From positions 104,809 to 168,808 of the forward strand of contig NZ_JACJOO010000019.1 of assembly GCF_014695575.1 (NCBI RefSeq): a stretch of 64,000 bases of DNA, given 5' to 3'. Source of the DNA: Leptolyngbya sp. FACHB-8 (GTDB lineage Bacteria > Cyanobacteriota > Cyanobacteriia > Elainellales > Elainellaceae). The position numbers were made by a program, and so were the translations under genes. The notes below the pieces were generated by a model. It saw only the letters and a program-made list of their open reading frames with translations, did no database searches and was not told the DNA's origin. This document shows, piece by piece, positions 33,911 through 43,179 of this stretch; position 1 is the first letter of the stretch, and each line of letters opens with the position of its first letter.

Positions 33911-36564
33911 TGATCTTCTCCCTTGCGATTGAGGCGTTCTCCCTGGCGGCACACACTGTCATAGGCGCAGTAGGCACAGGCTTTGCGATCGACATCGGGT
34001 TCAACTGGATAGTGACCTGTAGTCAGATGGGTTTTGAGGCGATCGGCAACCTCTTGCAACTGGTCATTTGTCGATGTTTTCGGTGAAATATCTTTCCCAG
34101 CGGTTAAGGAATAGTAGGACGTCCGATGTACCGCTGTATCCGGGTAGAAGAACGGAGCTGCAACAGCCTCATAAAGTGGAAGTTGCAAATCAATTTTGGC
34201 TTTTCCGGTTGCATCTTTCACCCCTGCTGGAGGGCTGGAACGGGTTTTGTAATCCATCAAGACCAGCCCTTGGTCGGTGCGATCGATGCGATCAACATAG
34301 CCGCGAATTTTGAAACCGTGCCATTCACCCTCAAAGCGGTCTTCCAGTTGGAGCACTTCTGCTTCGGGCAGCCGAAAATCAGGCTGTTGCATGGCTCGAC
34401 GCAGCACACGAATGTGCTCTTTGCGGCGGCTTTCCCAGGCGGGTAGCACTGGGAAGTTGAGTTGGCTTTCTGCGTCTACAAACCAATCGTGTAACCGTTG
34501 TTCATCAGTAATATCCAGAGTTGAATCGGCCTGGTACGCCTTTAGCGCTAATTCAAGAACTTTATGGTACAAATTTCCCCGAGAAACAGGGGTAACGTCT
34601 TCATCAACTTCCTCTAGTTCTGCCAGTTTCAGCACACGGCTGAGAAACCACTTGAAGGGACATTGGCCTAACTGGGTTAATTGAGATGCACTAAACCAAT
34701 ACTCGCTATAGTCAAAAGGTATTCCCACAATGCCATCGTACTCATTCTGAGGGGCTGCACTTTCCCGATGTTGTTCGATCTGGAAAGAGGCGATCGCCCC
34801 TTCCAACACAGCATCTTTTTCGCATAACTCTGATTGACGTAAATAGATTCGACGGGCTTCTTCAGGGCTGGCGATCGCCTGTTCTTCAACAGGTTTAGCT
34901 TTCAATCCTAACTGCTTGAGATAGGCTGAAGGTTCTCCATTCAAGACGGAGTACGATAGTGTGAACTGCTCTGTGACTGTATGCAGTAGTGCATAAAATT
35001 CAAACGCCTCACGCCGAGCGGTTTCAGCCGCACTTGGAAGTTTGATGCCTTGCATCTGTAATTGCTTGCGTTCGTAAAAATCCAGTACGCGATCGTCCTG
35101 AACGAGCGCGGGAAGTCTACCTTCTACGGCATCAATGACAAACAGGTAGCGATACTGTGTACCGATGATGGAAACTGGAGTGTGCAGCTCGACACCGCCC
35201 CGCCCCGGTTGAGCTGGCGTGCCCAGGATGGCAAGGCTGGCCCGTAGTTCATTTGCAAAGTCCTGCCAGCTTAAAATCTCTTGCTCAGGTTGAGAAAGTT
35301 CTACTAATCCCGTCTCCAGGCTGCTAAAAGCCAGGCTTTCCCGTGCCCATCGAGCAGCCCGACGCCGAAGCTTGAAGGTTTTGAAGATAGTTGTCAGCTT
35401 ATCAACCCAGGTATCTCGCCGAGCACTGGTGGGCATTTTCAGGGGAGACAAATCCAGACCGATGAGCTCTTGCACCGCTGCTTGCCATCCCTCAAATCGA
35501 GTGGGACGCTGCTGTCGCACGGTTGCCCAAAAATCGGCTCCTGCGCTGATGCTGAGGGGATGGCTCAGGAGTCGAGCTGTTAATTCGAAGGGAAATTTTT
35601 GTTCAATAACGTCCAACAGCAGGGTTAACCAGGCTCCGACACGGCTGGCGGAGAGGGGGATAGAGTACAGGGCTCGGAGGGGAATGCCATATTCCCAGGC
35701 AATATCCAGAAGTAGAGGGCCATAGGCAGCTTCGTCACGGGCAATGACTGCAATTTCGCGGGCTGGCACTCCGGTGTTGAGCAAATGTTTGACTTGGGCA
35801 AGAACTCCTCGGGCTTCAGCGTCCTGGTTGGGGTAAGCGTGGGCTGTAATCGAGAGATGCTCAGGGGGAGGTTCTGATGTAGGGCTTAAAAACTGCTGGG
35901 CTAACCAGGACCCAGGGGTGGCGATCGCCCTTGCCGGTTCTCCATCCATTTGCCACCCCCAGCCCTGCAACTGGGTGAGAGTGGCTTGCTGAGCACTGAA
36001 CAGATTATGGTCAGTAACGGGTAGGCAGAAAATGCTATTTTCCCCTGCGATCGCCTCAATCAACGCCAGTTCATCAGCACGGGGTTGGAAGTAGCCGTAG
36101 ATGAGGAACGATCGCCGCTCAGGTTGTTGCTCGATAGCTCGCCACAATACTTCACAGGCATCAACGAGCTGCTCTTGGTGCAGAATAGCCTGATAGGCTT
36201 GCGTTACCTGAAGTAATTGTGTAGCGCGCTCTGAAAATCCGGCTAACCCTGTGGGTAATGAGGATGATGCGCGCAACAGAGCTTGAACCGCCGACATCCA
36301 TGTGCGTACAGTTCCATCCAGATCGCGAACTGGAACGACCTGACGAATGGCCTCTCGCAGTGCTTTTTGAGCTTTTAGCGGAGATACAATCTGTATCCTT
36401 TTTTCTTTAAGAAGTTCTCTGGCCAGCTCCTGTAGTGATTTTGGGCTGACTTCTAACGCCCGTGCTGTAGCTCTCGTGGGAGTAATCACGTCAAGCTGCC
36501 GCTGACCAGCCAAGGATTTCGTGAAGAAATATGGCTGAGTATCTAAATGAAGGAGACGTCTCAT
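33907..36564 (-). CDS. addB: AddB-like PD-(D/E)XK nuclease subunit
   Basis: An 885-residue partner of the AddA-like protein. The N-terminal and middle parts resemble an inactive helicase (YPNQDAEARGVLAQVKHLLN, VIDAVEGRLPALVQDDRVLD). The C-terminal nuclease domain has GYVDRIDRTDQGLVLMDYKT with the Asp and D-x-K residues and QLPLYE, framed by four cysteines (LGQCPFKW; ACAYCAYDSVC) that in AddB hold a [4Fe-4S] cluster. The stop overlaps the addA start by four bases (ATGA). The N-terminus lacks a clear Walker A, as in some AddB and RexB proteins. Confidence 0.83.
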   Translation of the reverse strand: MRRLLHLDTQPYFFTKSLAGQRQLDVITPTRATARALEVSPKSLQELARELLKEKRIQIVSPLKAQKALREAIRQVVPVRDLDGTVRTWMSAVQALLRASSSLPTGLAGFSERATQLLQVTQAYQAILHQEQLVDACEVLWRAIEQQPERRSFLIYGYFQPRADELALIEAIAGENSIFCLPVTDHNLFSAQQATLTQLQGWGWQMDGEPARAIATPGSWLAQQFLSPTSEPPPEHLSITAHAYPNQDAEARGVLAQVKHLLNTGVPAREIAVIARDEAAYGPLLLDIAWEYGIPLRALYSIPLSASRVGAWLTLLLDVIEQKFPFELTARLLSHPLSISAGADFWATVRQQRPTRFEGWQAAVQELIGLDLSPLKMPTSARRDTWVDKLTTIFKTFKLRRRAARWARESLAFSSLETGLVELSQPEQEILSWQDFANELRASLAILGTPAQPGRGGVELHTPVSIIGTQYRYLFVIDAVEGRLPALVQDDRVLDFYERKQLQMQGIKLPSAAETARREAFEFYALLHTVTEQFTLSYSVLNGEPSAYLKQLGLKAKPVEEQAIASPEEARRIYLRQSELCEKDAVLEGAIASFQIEQHRESAAPQNEYDGIVGIPFDYSEYWFSASQLTQLGQCPFKWFLSRVLKLAELEEVDEDVTPVSRGNLYHKVLELALKAYQADSTLDITDEQRLHDWFVDAESQLNFPVLPAWESRRKEHIRVLRRAMQQPDFRLPEAEVLQLEDRFEGEWHGFKIRGYVDRIDRTDQGLVLMDYKTRSSPPAGVKDATGKAKIDLQLPLYEAVAAPFFYPDTAVHRTSYYSLTAGKDISPKTSTNDQLQEVADRLKTHLTTGHYPVEPDVDRKACAYCAYDSVCRQGERLNRKGEDQ

Positions 36565-36690
36565 TAGTTACTCAAGGTGATGTGCTTTCTCCTCAAGCAT
36601 TCCCATTATTCTCCAGTTCTAACTTTCATTATCAAATCAGAGCCTGCAAAGGTAATGTTCTGATACTTCGTGCACAGAAAATTACCTTTT

Positions 36691-36795
36691 TAGGAGATTT
36701 CTGGGAAACAATATCCCCATTATTTGGAAAAAAGGCGCGGCGAAGCCGCGCCTTTTTTCCAAATAATGGGGAAGTTCTTATCTGGAAATCTCCTT
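36691..36795. repeat. Nested-palindrome family B, copy with inner hairpin
   Basis: Outer part TAGGAGATTTCTGGGAAACA ... AGTTCTTATCTGGAAATCTC is the reverse complement of the element at 8181-8240. The centre CCCCATTATT...AATAATGGGG is extended by a perfect stem to 27 bp (36715-36741 and 36745-36771) with loop GAA, tip GGC-GAA-GCC. Confidence 0.88.
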
Positions 36796-36820
36796 AGCTG
36801 GATTCAGAACTTTACATTAG

Positions 36821-36894
36821 ACCTCCTGCATGAATTGGTTTTTGAGGGCGTGAATTGTTGTGGGAATTTGCCGCGCAAAAATTCACGTAGGAGG
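36821..36894. repeat. Nested-palindrome family C, copy 1 (degenerate)
   Basis: Outer arms CCTCCTGCATGAATT and AATTCACGTAGGAGG, with TTTTTGAGGGCGTGAATT internal. It matches the reverse complement of the element at 54812-54890, but its inner hairpin has decayed. Confidence 0.7.
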
Positions 36895-37086
36895 TTTATT
36901 CAATATCTCCTCAAATTGAAAGAAGCGGAGGAGTTACAGTGATAAGCGATCGCAAAAATTTAAAACCTAATATTGGATATATCTTTGTTATGCGCACTGT
37001 GCTTTGCAGACTGCACAAGAATTTGTAAGTTCTGGTATTAATAAACGACTTGATTTTCGTATTGAACTACCAAATAACAATACTCT

Positions 37087-37161
37087 GGACAGTTTTTCTG
37101 AAACCCTTGATTTTGCGTGCGCTTCGCGCACGCAAAATCAAGGGTTTCAGAAAAACTGTCC
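37087..37161. repeat. 36-bp-stem hairpin with TTC triloop
   Basis: Two perfect 36-bp arms (37087-37122, 37126-37161; starting GGACAGTTTTTCTGAAACCC) separated by TTC, tip GCGC-TTC-GCGC. It has the same arm and loop length as the element at 10076-10150 but a different sequence. Confidence 0.9.
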
Positions 37162-37360
37162 GAACTAATGAAATAAGTGAAAAAGTATCTGTTACTGGTT
37201 TTCTTTTTGCGAAATGCCCGCTTAGCGGGTATCCCAGTAAAGAACATGGAGTTCGTATGATTCTCATTTCAGAGCGAACCCGGCGTGATGGATATAGCGA
37301 TAGAATAGGGCGTAGTGGCTACGAGTTCGTTTAGCGATCGCACCCCTATTTAGAACCGAT

Positions 37361-38593
37361 ATGATTCGACTTTCTGCCATAGCTTCTACAGGGCGATTTC
37401 TTGCGCTGCTGCTCCTTGCTGGTTGCGCAACATCGACTTCGCTACCGCTCGATACGGCATCCCCTGAGAAAGCTTCTCCGGCGGCAGTGCCCAGTGCTTC
37501 GGTTGCTCCTGAAGCAGCGGTTGCCCAGGCTCCTGCGCGCGCTCGTCAAGTCACTCTGTTTGAGAATTTGGAGCATCCCTGGGGCATTGATTGGCTTCCC
37601 GATGGCACGATGTTGGTGACAGAGCGACCTGGCCGATTGCGAGTGATTCGCAATGGAGTTTTAGAGCCGACGCCTGTTCCAGGGGTTCCTGAGGTGTTGG
37701 CCGTAAAACAGGGGGGGCTGCTCGATGTGGCCGTTCATCCCCAGTTTGCGGAGAATCAGTGGGTTTATTTTACCTACGCCCATGGGAGCCGCAATGCGAA
37801 CCATACCCGGGTTGCCCGTGCGCGGTTCGATGGTCAAGCCTTAAGCGACTGGACGGTTATTTTTGAGGTCGATCGCGCCAAAGAGGATGGTCAGCATTTT
37901 GGGTCGCGCATGGCCTGGTTGCCGGATGGAACGCTGTTGGTATCCATTGGGGATGGTGGTAACCCTCCCGTCAGTTTGGACGGGGAATTGATTCGCCATC
38001 AAGCTCAGAATTTAGACGTGCGTTTGGGAAAAATTGTGCGGCTCAACGATGACGGTTCGGCACCGGCCGATAATCCCTTTGTCAATACAGCCAATGCAGA
38101 CCTGGTGGTGTGGAGTTATGGGCATCGTAATATTCAAGGACTGGCTTTAGATCCAGAAACCAACCAGGTTTGGGCCACAGAGCATGGTGCCCGAGGTGGA
38201 GATGAGCTGAATCTGATTGAGGGTGGCAAGAACTATGGTTGGCCCGTGGTAACCTTTAGTCGAGAATATTCGGGTGGGACGATTTCGTCAGAACAGTCTC
38301 GTCCAGGAATGGTAGACCCCAAATTGGTATGGACGCCATCGAAAGCGCCATCGGGGTTGATGGTATATCGGGGCGATCGCTTTCCTCAATGGCGTGGCCA
38401 CCTGTTCTCAGGGGGCCTGGTAACACAGGATATTCGTCGCATTGAGGTGGATGATACAGGAACTGTCATTAACCAGGAATCCATTTCCATTGGGCAACGG
38501 GTGCGCGAGATACAACAAGGGCCGGATGGGTTGATCTATGTCCTCACGGATGCGCCTAATGGGCGAATTATTCGTTTAGAACCAGAGGCATAA
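37361..38593 (+). CDS. PQQ-dependent sugar dehydrogenase-like lipoprotein
   Basis: A 410-residue soluble-glucose-dehydrogenase-type six-bladed propeller (GSDH family), probably exported: signal GRFLALLLLAGC gives a lipobox at residue 22, then a Pro/Ala linker to about residue 62. Family marks are LEHPWGIDWLPDGTMLVTER, GGLLDVAVHPQF, DGQHFGSRMAWLPDGTLLVS, YGHRNIQGLALDPETNQVWA, TEHGARGGDELNLIEGGKNY and the C-terminal GPDGLIYVLTD. It would oxidise aldose sugars with PQQ and calcium; no PQQ synthesis gene is in the window, and many family members have unproven substrates. The gene stands alone with a hairpin (AAGGTGG/CCACCTT) at 38616-38646 downstream. Confidence 0.85.
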   Translation: MIRLSAIASTGRFLALLLLAGCATSTSLPLDTASPEKASPAAVPSASVAPEAAVAQAPARARQVTLFENLEHPWGIDWLPDGTMLVTERPGRLRVIRNGVLEPTPVPGVPEVLAVKQGGLLDVAVHPQFAENQWVYFTYAHGSRNANHTRVARARFDGQALSDWTVIFEVDRAKEDGQHFGSRMAWLPDGTLLVSIGDGGNPPVSLDGELIRHQAQNLDVRLGKIVRLNDDGSAPADNPFVNTANADLVVWSYGHRNIQGLALDPETNQVWATEHGARGGDELNLIEGGKNYGWPVVTFSREYSGGTISSEQSRPGMVDPKLVWTPSKAPSGLMVYRGDRFPQWRGHLFSGGLVTQDIRRIEVDDTGTVINQESISIGQRVREIQQGPDGLIYVLTDAPNGRIIRLEPEA

Positions 38594-39165
38594 ATTGAGG
38601 GCTGATACATGTCCTTGAAGGTGGGAAGTGCAAAGCACCTGCCACCTTTAAACATAAGTTCCTTTTGCCGTTTGAGTTTTGGTTTTAGAAAAGTCAGGCC
38701 TTACGATTGATGTTGTGTAGGGTACGGAGCATATCACACACGACATCAATGCTCTAAATATGGCGAGCTTGCGTTAGCCTTGATGCAAGATATGCGTATA
38801 CAAATGCCATTAAGTGTTGCGAGTTTTGTTTAAATCGGTATAAATTTGACGACTCTTCTAATATCTATCTAAAGATAGAGCGGGCCCTTTCCCAACCAAC
38901 CGACAATAATTATTGATGAACTCAGTTTCATTTTAGAACTGTTCAACGTCTATGTATTCAAGCACGGGTCTTTATAGGGTTTTGCAATGCGATCGCACTA
39001 CCCCAATTGATCCAAACGTAAGATGCTCTTAGCCCATCAACTTCACCCATTTTTGCAAGTCTGTTGTGTTGGCCTAAAAGTGACATTGGACAACACAACA
39101 GGTTCGTGAAACCACTTTGCATTTGAGTCGTGGTGAGTGCTAGGTAATAGAAAGGGGATTCGAGC
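38594..39165. other. Gap between sugar dehydrogenase and histidine kinase genes
   Basis: No gene seen. It contains the hairpin AAGGTGG/CCACCTT after the dehydrogenase and an inverted repeat CTGTTGTGTTG (39061-39071) with CAACACAACAG (39091-39101), 65 bases before the kinase start, which could be an operator or leader hairpin. Confidence 0.45.
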
Positions 39166-42100
39166 ATGGGCATGGCTCCGAAGTGGATGAATGGGAGTGC
39201 TATGGGCGTGTGGTTATGCTCGCATCCCTGGTCACGCACTTCTTTGGGGCCGCTGGAGACCTGGCCCATGAGTCTCACAACAGCACTGACCATCGTGCTG
39301 AATACTTGTAATCCCGCCGTACTGATATGGGGATGCGATCGCATCCTGTTCTACAACGACGCTTACAAGGCTCTCTGGGGTGATGAGGCCTTGCCACTCG
39401 GTCAGCCTTTTCAAGGGGGCGGGATCTGGGGTAATCTGTCTCTAAATCTTGAGTCAGTGTTTAAATCAGGGCAACCTCTAACATGGAACCTTGAGCAGGT
39501 TGCCCACGATCCTGAGGTGCCAAAGGCAGACTGGCAATGCTATAGCGGGTCATGTAGTGCTATTTGGGATGAGTATGGTCAGGTGGGTGGGGTAGTGGTG
39601 ATGACCTGTTATCAACCCATTCAACAGACGTCCACTGCAATTTCAATAGATGCACCTCTTCAGCGTCATGAGGAGCAGCTACAACTCATCACCGACGCGA
39701 TTCCGGCTCTTGTTGCCTACGTTGATACAGAGCATTACTACCGTTTTAGCAATCAAACCTATGAAGCCTGGTTTGGGCAACCTACCCGCCACATTGTGGG
39801 GAAACATGTTCGCGAGGTGTTGGGAGAAGCCGCCTACCAGGCCGTTTTGCCCTATATGAAGCGGGCACTTTCAGGAGAACGCGTGCGCTATGAGGGGCAG
39901 GTTCCCTATCAGGACGGTGGCACGCGTTATATCTTTGCGGATTATGTTCCTCACATCAATCGTCAGGGGGTTGTGGAGGGATACTTTGCCCTGGTGAGCG
40001 ATATTAGCGATCGCAAACACATAGAAGAAACCTTACGACATAGCGAAGAGCAGGCTCAACTTGCCCTTAAAGTTGGGCGCTTGGGCACCTGGCACTATGA
40101 CCCTGTTACTCAACAGGTGAACCTGGATACTCGGATGTGTGAAATCTGGGGGGAAGCCAGTGAAACGGCAATTCTGCCACTTGAGGCTGTACTCGAACGA
40201 ATTCATCCCGATGACCGGGAGCCTGTGGTTATGGCTCTTGGTAATGCCCTCGACCCTCAATCGACGGGCACCTACGACATTAACTATCGCATCATCTGGC
40301 CAGATGGTACGGTACACTGGCTCTCTACGAAAGGGCAGGCCTTGTTTGCTGGAGAGGGTGCTGAACGGCATGCTGTCAGCTTTTCTGGGGCCGCGTTCGA
40401 CATTACCCAGCGCAAACAGGCTGAAGCCTCCCTGCGTGAGAGTGAGGAACGCCTCAGACTGGCTATGCAGGGGGCCCAAATGGGTACCTGGGATGTTGAT
40501 TTACTCACCGGTCGAGCCATTTGGTCTGAGCAGTATTTCGCCATGTTGGGTTACGAACCTCATCCCTGTGGGGAAGCTTCGGAGGAGCTATGGTACAACC
40601 GCATTCACCCCGATGATCGGGCCTGGGTAATGGAGGAGTGGCATCGATCGCGCCAGGAACATCGGTTCTATTGCGCCGAATATCGCGCCATGCACCCGGA
40701 TGGCCAGGTCTTCTGGCTGTCAGCGCTGGGTAGCTTCACTTATAACGCGCAGGATGAGGCTATCCGTTCCATTGGCGTTGTCTTCGATATGACCGATCGC
40801 AAACGGGCTGAGGAAGATTTGCGCCTTAGTGAGGAGCGACTACGCCTGGCTGTATCGGCTGCTCGAATGGCGGCCTGGACCTGGAATGCTACTACAGATC
40901 AGATGGTTCGTTCAGAAACGGCCTGTGAAATTTTAGGATTATCGCCAGAGCAACTGTGCTGCAGGGGCCAGGATGGCTGGGCTTTGGTCCATCCAGATGA
41001 TCGGTCGGTGCATCAGGCCAGAGTGGAGGCAGCGATCGCCCGGCGCGGTAGCTATGTGTCAGAATTTCGGATGATTCGGCCTGATAACGGACGAGTGATT
41101 TGGGTAGAAGATCGGGGCAAAGTGAGCTGTGATCCGCAGGGCAAACTGCTCAGTATTGAAGGAGCATTGTTTGACATCACCGCTCGCAAGCGTACGGAAG
41201 AGGCGTTGCGGGAAAGCGAACAGTGGCTGCAATTGGCTCAACAGTCTGCCAAGGTAGGCACTTGGGAATGGAACCTGTTAAACGATGAGTGTACCTGGTC
41301 GGAGGGCGTCTGGAATCTACTGGGGTTGGAGCCGGAAAGCATTACCCCCACACGAGACACCTTCATCAAATTTATCTACCCCGAAGATCTAGAACCCACG
41401 TTGCAGAAGGTCAGCGCTGTGCTGGTGCAGGGGGAGGATTACTATGACGAGTTTCGAGTTTTTCATCGAGATGGTACCCTGCGTTGGTTGGCTTCGCAGG
41501 GGCGAGTTCTGCGGAATGCCGAAGGCCGTGCTGAACGGTTGATTGGGGTCAACATTGATATTACCAATCGCAAGCAGGTGGAAGAGGCCCTACGGAATAG
41601 CGCCGAACAACTGAGCCTGGCCCTGGCCGCCGCGAAACTGGGAGATTGGAGCTGGGACGCAGCAACGGACATGGTTACTTTCTCAGAACGAGCTGCCGGG
41701 ATCTTTGGCATTCCCCCTGGCCCCCACATGACCTGGGCGCAAATCCTCCAACTTCTGCATGAAGACGATCGCGAACGGGCTGCTCAGCAGGTGGCGCAAG
41801 CGGTCACCGACCACAGCGACTATGACATTGAATATCAGGTTATCCGCCCAGATGGAGTGACCTGTTGGGTTGCAGCGAAGGGCCGAGCCACGTATGACAA
41901 TACCGGACAGGTACTGGGGATGTTTGGGGTTGTGCAAGACATCACCCATCGTCGCCAAGCAGAAACTGAACGGGAGCAACTGTTGCAACGGGAAAAAACT
42001 GCCCGAGAACAGGCCGAAACTGCAAATCGTATCAAGGATGAGTTTTTAGCGGTGCTTTCCCATGAGCTGCGATCGCCTCTCAACCCCATCCTGGGTTGGG

Positions 42101-43179
42101 CCAGGTTGCTGCAATCTGGCAGCCTGAGCGCTCAGAAAACGCAGCACGCGCTGGAAACCATTGAACGCAATGCCAAACTGCAAACGCAACTGATTGAAGA
42201 TCTGCTGGATGTCTCACGCATCTTGCGGGGCAAGTTAGTGCTGAGCCAGGCTCCTGTTAACCTGGGGATGGCCGTTGATTCTGCCCTTGAAACGGTGCGC
42301 CTCGCCGCGGAAGCCAAAAACATTCAGGTGCAGTGGACGGTGCTGGAGCACCATGGGCCAGAACAGGACCTCTCTTCAGTTGTTCAACTCCCAAAATTTC
42401 AAGTGTTGGGAGATGCGGCACGGCTTCAACAGATTATATGGAACTTGCTCTCCAACGCGGTTAAGTTTACATCTCCGGGGGGCCATGTCCATATTCAACT
42501 GGAGCAGCGAGATGGCTACGCGTACATCCAGGTCAGCGATACGGGAAAAGGAATTCGTCCCGAGTTTTTGCCCTATGTGTTTGAATATTTCCGTCAGGAG
42601 GATGGCACTACGACCCGTAAGTTTGGTGGCCTAGGACTGGGATTGGCTATTGTTCGCCATTTAACCGAGCTACACGGCGGCCGTGTTTGGGCAGAAAGCC
42701 TCGGGGAGGGGAAAGGGGCTACCTTCACTGTGCGTCTGCCCCTCATTTCTCACACGGTTTTAGGCCGAGAGAACCGTACAACGGGTGGTAGCCCTGTAAA
42801 TCTGAGCCCCTTGAGCATTCTCGTGGTGGATGATGAGGCGGATATTCGCGATATTGTCGCCTTTATTTTGGAGCAAGCTGGAGCGGATGTCACTGTTGCC
42901 ACCTCCGCGCTGGAGGCGATTAAACAGCTCCAGGTCAGGCTTCCCGATGTGCTGGTGTGTGATATCGGGATGCCCGATATTGATGGCTATATGTTGATGC
43001 GTCAAATTCGCTCTCTGAAAGCCGAGCAAGGGGGCAAAGTTGTGGCGATCGCCCTCACCGCTTACGCCAGCGAACATGACCATAAGCAAGCTCTAGAGGC
43101 CGGTTTTCAGATGCACATTGCCAAGCCCGTTGAACCTGAAGTGCTGGTACAGGCGATCGCCAACCTAATGCGCCTCTGA
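39166..43179 (+). CDS. Multi-PAS hybrid histidine kinase with C-terminal receiver
   Basis: A 1337-residue soluble sensor, no transmembrane segment. A degenerate PAS-like N-terminus (LNTCNPAVLIWGCDRILFYN) is followed by six PAS/PAC units between residues about 165 and 935, each ending in DITxRKxxEE-like junctions (DISDRKHIEE, DITQRKQAEA, DMTDRKRAEE, DITARKRTEE, DITNRKQVEE, DITHRRQAET). The kinase core has the His in VLSHELRSPLNPILGW (near residue 966), N-box LLSNAVKFT, YFRQEDGTTTRKFGGLGLGL, then a receiver with phospho-Asp in VLVCDIGMPDIDGY (near 1265). AAGGGG lies eight bases before the ATG. Five PAS units share the RLGTW/KLGDW start typical of PAS_3. The signal is unknown. Its 3' end overlaps the convergent MFS gene by 15 bases. 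Confidence 0.92.
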   Translation: MGMAPKWMNGSAMGVWLCSHPWSRTSLGPLETWPMSLTTALTIVLNTCNPAVLIWGCDRILFYNDAYKALWGDEALPLGQPFQGGGIWGNLSLNLESVFKSGQPLTWNLEQVAHDPEVPKADWQCYSGSCSAIWDEYGQVGGVVVMTCYQPIQQTSTAISIDAPLQRHEEQLQLITDAIPALVAYVDTEHYYRFSNQTYEAWFGQPTRHIVGKHVREVLGEAAYQAVLPYMKRALSGERVRYEGQVPYQDGGTRYIFADYVPHINRQGVVEGYFALVSDISDRKHIEETLRHSEEQAQLALKVGRLGTWHYDPVTQQVNLDTRMCEIWGEASETAILPLEAVLERIHPDDREPVVMALGNALDPQSTGTYDINYRIIWPDGTVHWLSTKGQALFAGEGAERHAVSFSGAAFDITQRKQAEASLRESEERLRLAMQGAQMGTWDVDLLTGRAIWSEQYFAMLGYEPHPCGEASEELWYNRIHPDDRAWVMEEWHRSRQEHRFYCAEYRAMHPDGQVFWLSALGSFTYNAQDEAIRSIGVVFDMTDRKRAEEDLRLSEERLRLAVSAARMAAWTWNATTDQMVRSETACEILGLSPEQLCCRGQDGWALVHPDDRSVHQARVEAAIARRGSYVSEFRMIRPDNGRVIWVEDRGKVSCDPQGKLLSIEGALFDITARKRTEEALRESEQWLQLAQQSAKVGTWEWNLLNDECTWSEGVWNLLGLEPESITPTRDTFIKFIYPEDLEPTLQKVSAVLVQGEDYYDEFRVFHRDGTLRWLASQGRVLRNAEGRAERLIGVNIDITNRKQVEEALRNSAEQLSLALAAAKLGDWSWDAATDMVTFSERAAGIFGIPPGPHMTWAQILQLLHEDDRERAAQQVAQAVTDHSDYDIEYQVIRPDGVTCWVAAKGRATYDNTGQVLGMFGVVQDITHRRQAETEREQLLQREKTAREQAETANRIKDEFLAVLSHELRSPLNPILGWARLLQSGSLSAQKTQHALETIERNAKLQTQLIEDLLDVSRILRGKLVLSQAPVNLGMAVDSALETVRLAAEAKNIQVQWTVLEHHGPEQDLSSVVQLPKFQVLGDAARLQQIIWNLLSNAVKFTSPGGHVHIQLEQRDGYAYIQVSDTGKGIRPEFLPYVFEYFRQEDGTTTRKFGGLGLGLAIVRHLTELHGGRVWAESLGEGKGATFTVRLPLISHTVLGRENRTTGGSPVNLSPLSILVVDDEADIRDIVAFILEQAGADVTVATSALEAIKQLQVRLPDVLVCDIGMPDIDGYMLMRQIRSLKAEQGGKVVAIALTAYASEHDHKQALEAGFQMHIAKPVEPEVLVQAIANLMRL

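Larger units (their letters stand above)
36565..37360. other. Gene-free region rich in hairpins
   Basis: About 800 bases between addB and the sugar dehydrogenase gene. It contains family B, family C and a 36-bp-stem hairpin (listed separately). Open frames here are translations of the palindromes. The right end (37260-37350) holds the promoter side of the sugar dehydrogenase gene. Confidence 0.6.

Noticed and set aside
36531..37334. Frames within the hairpin-rich gap
   Set aside because: Their translations are of palindromic elements and carry mirror-image segments.
39166..43179. Phytochrome-type bilin-binding GAF domain in the hybrid kinase
   Set aside because: No GAF domain or bilin Cys motif is visible; all sensory units read as PAS.
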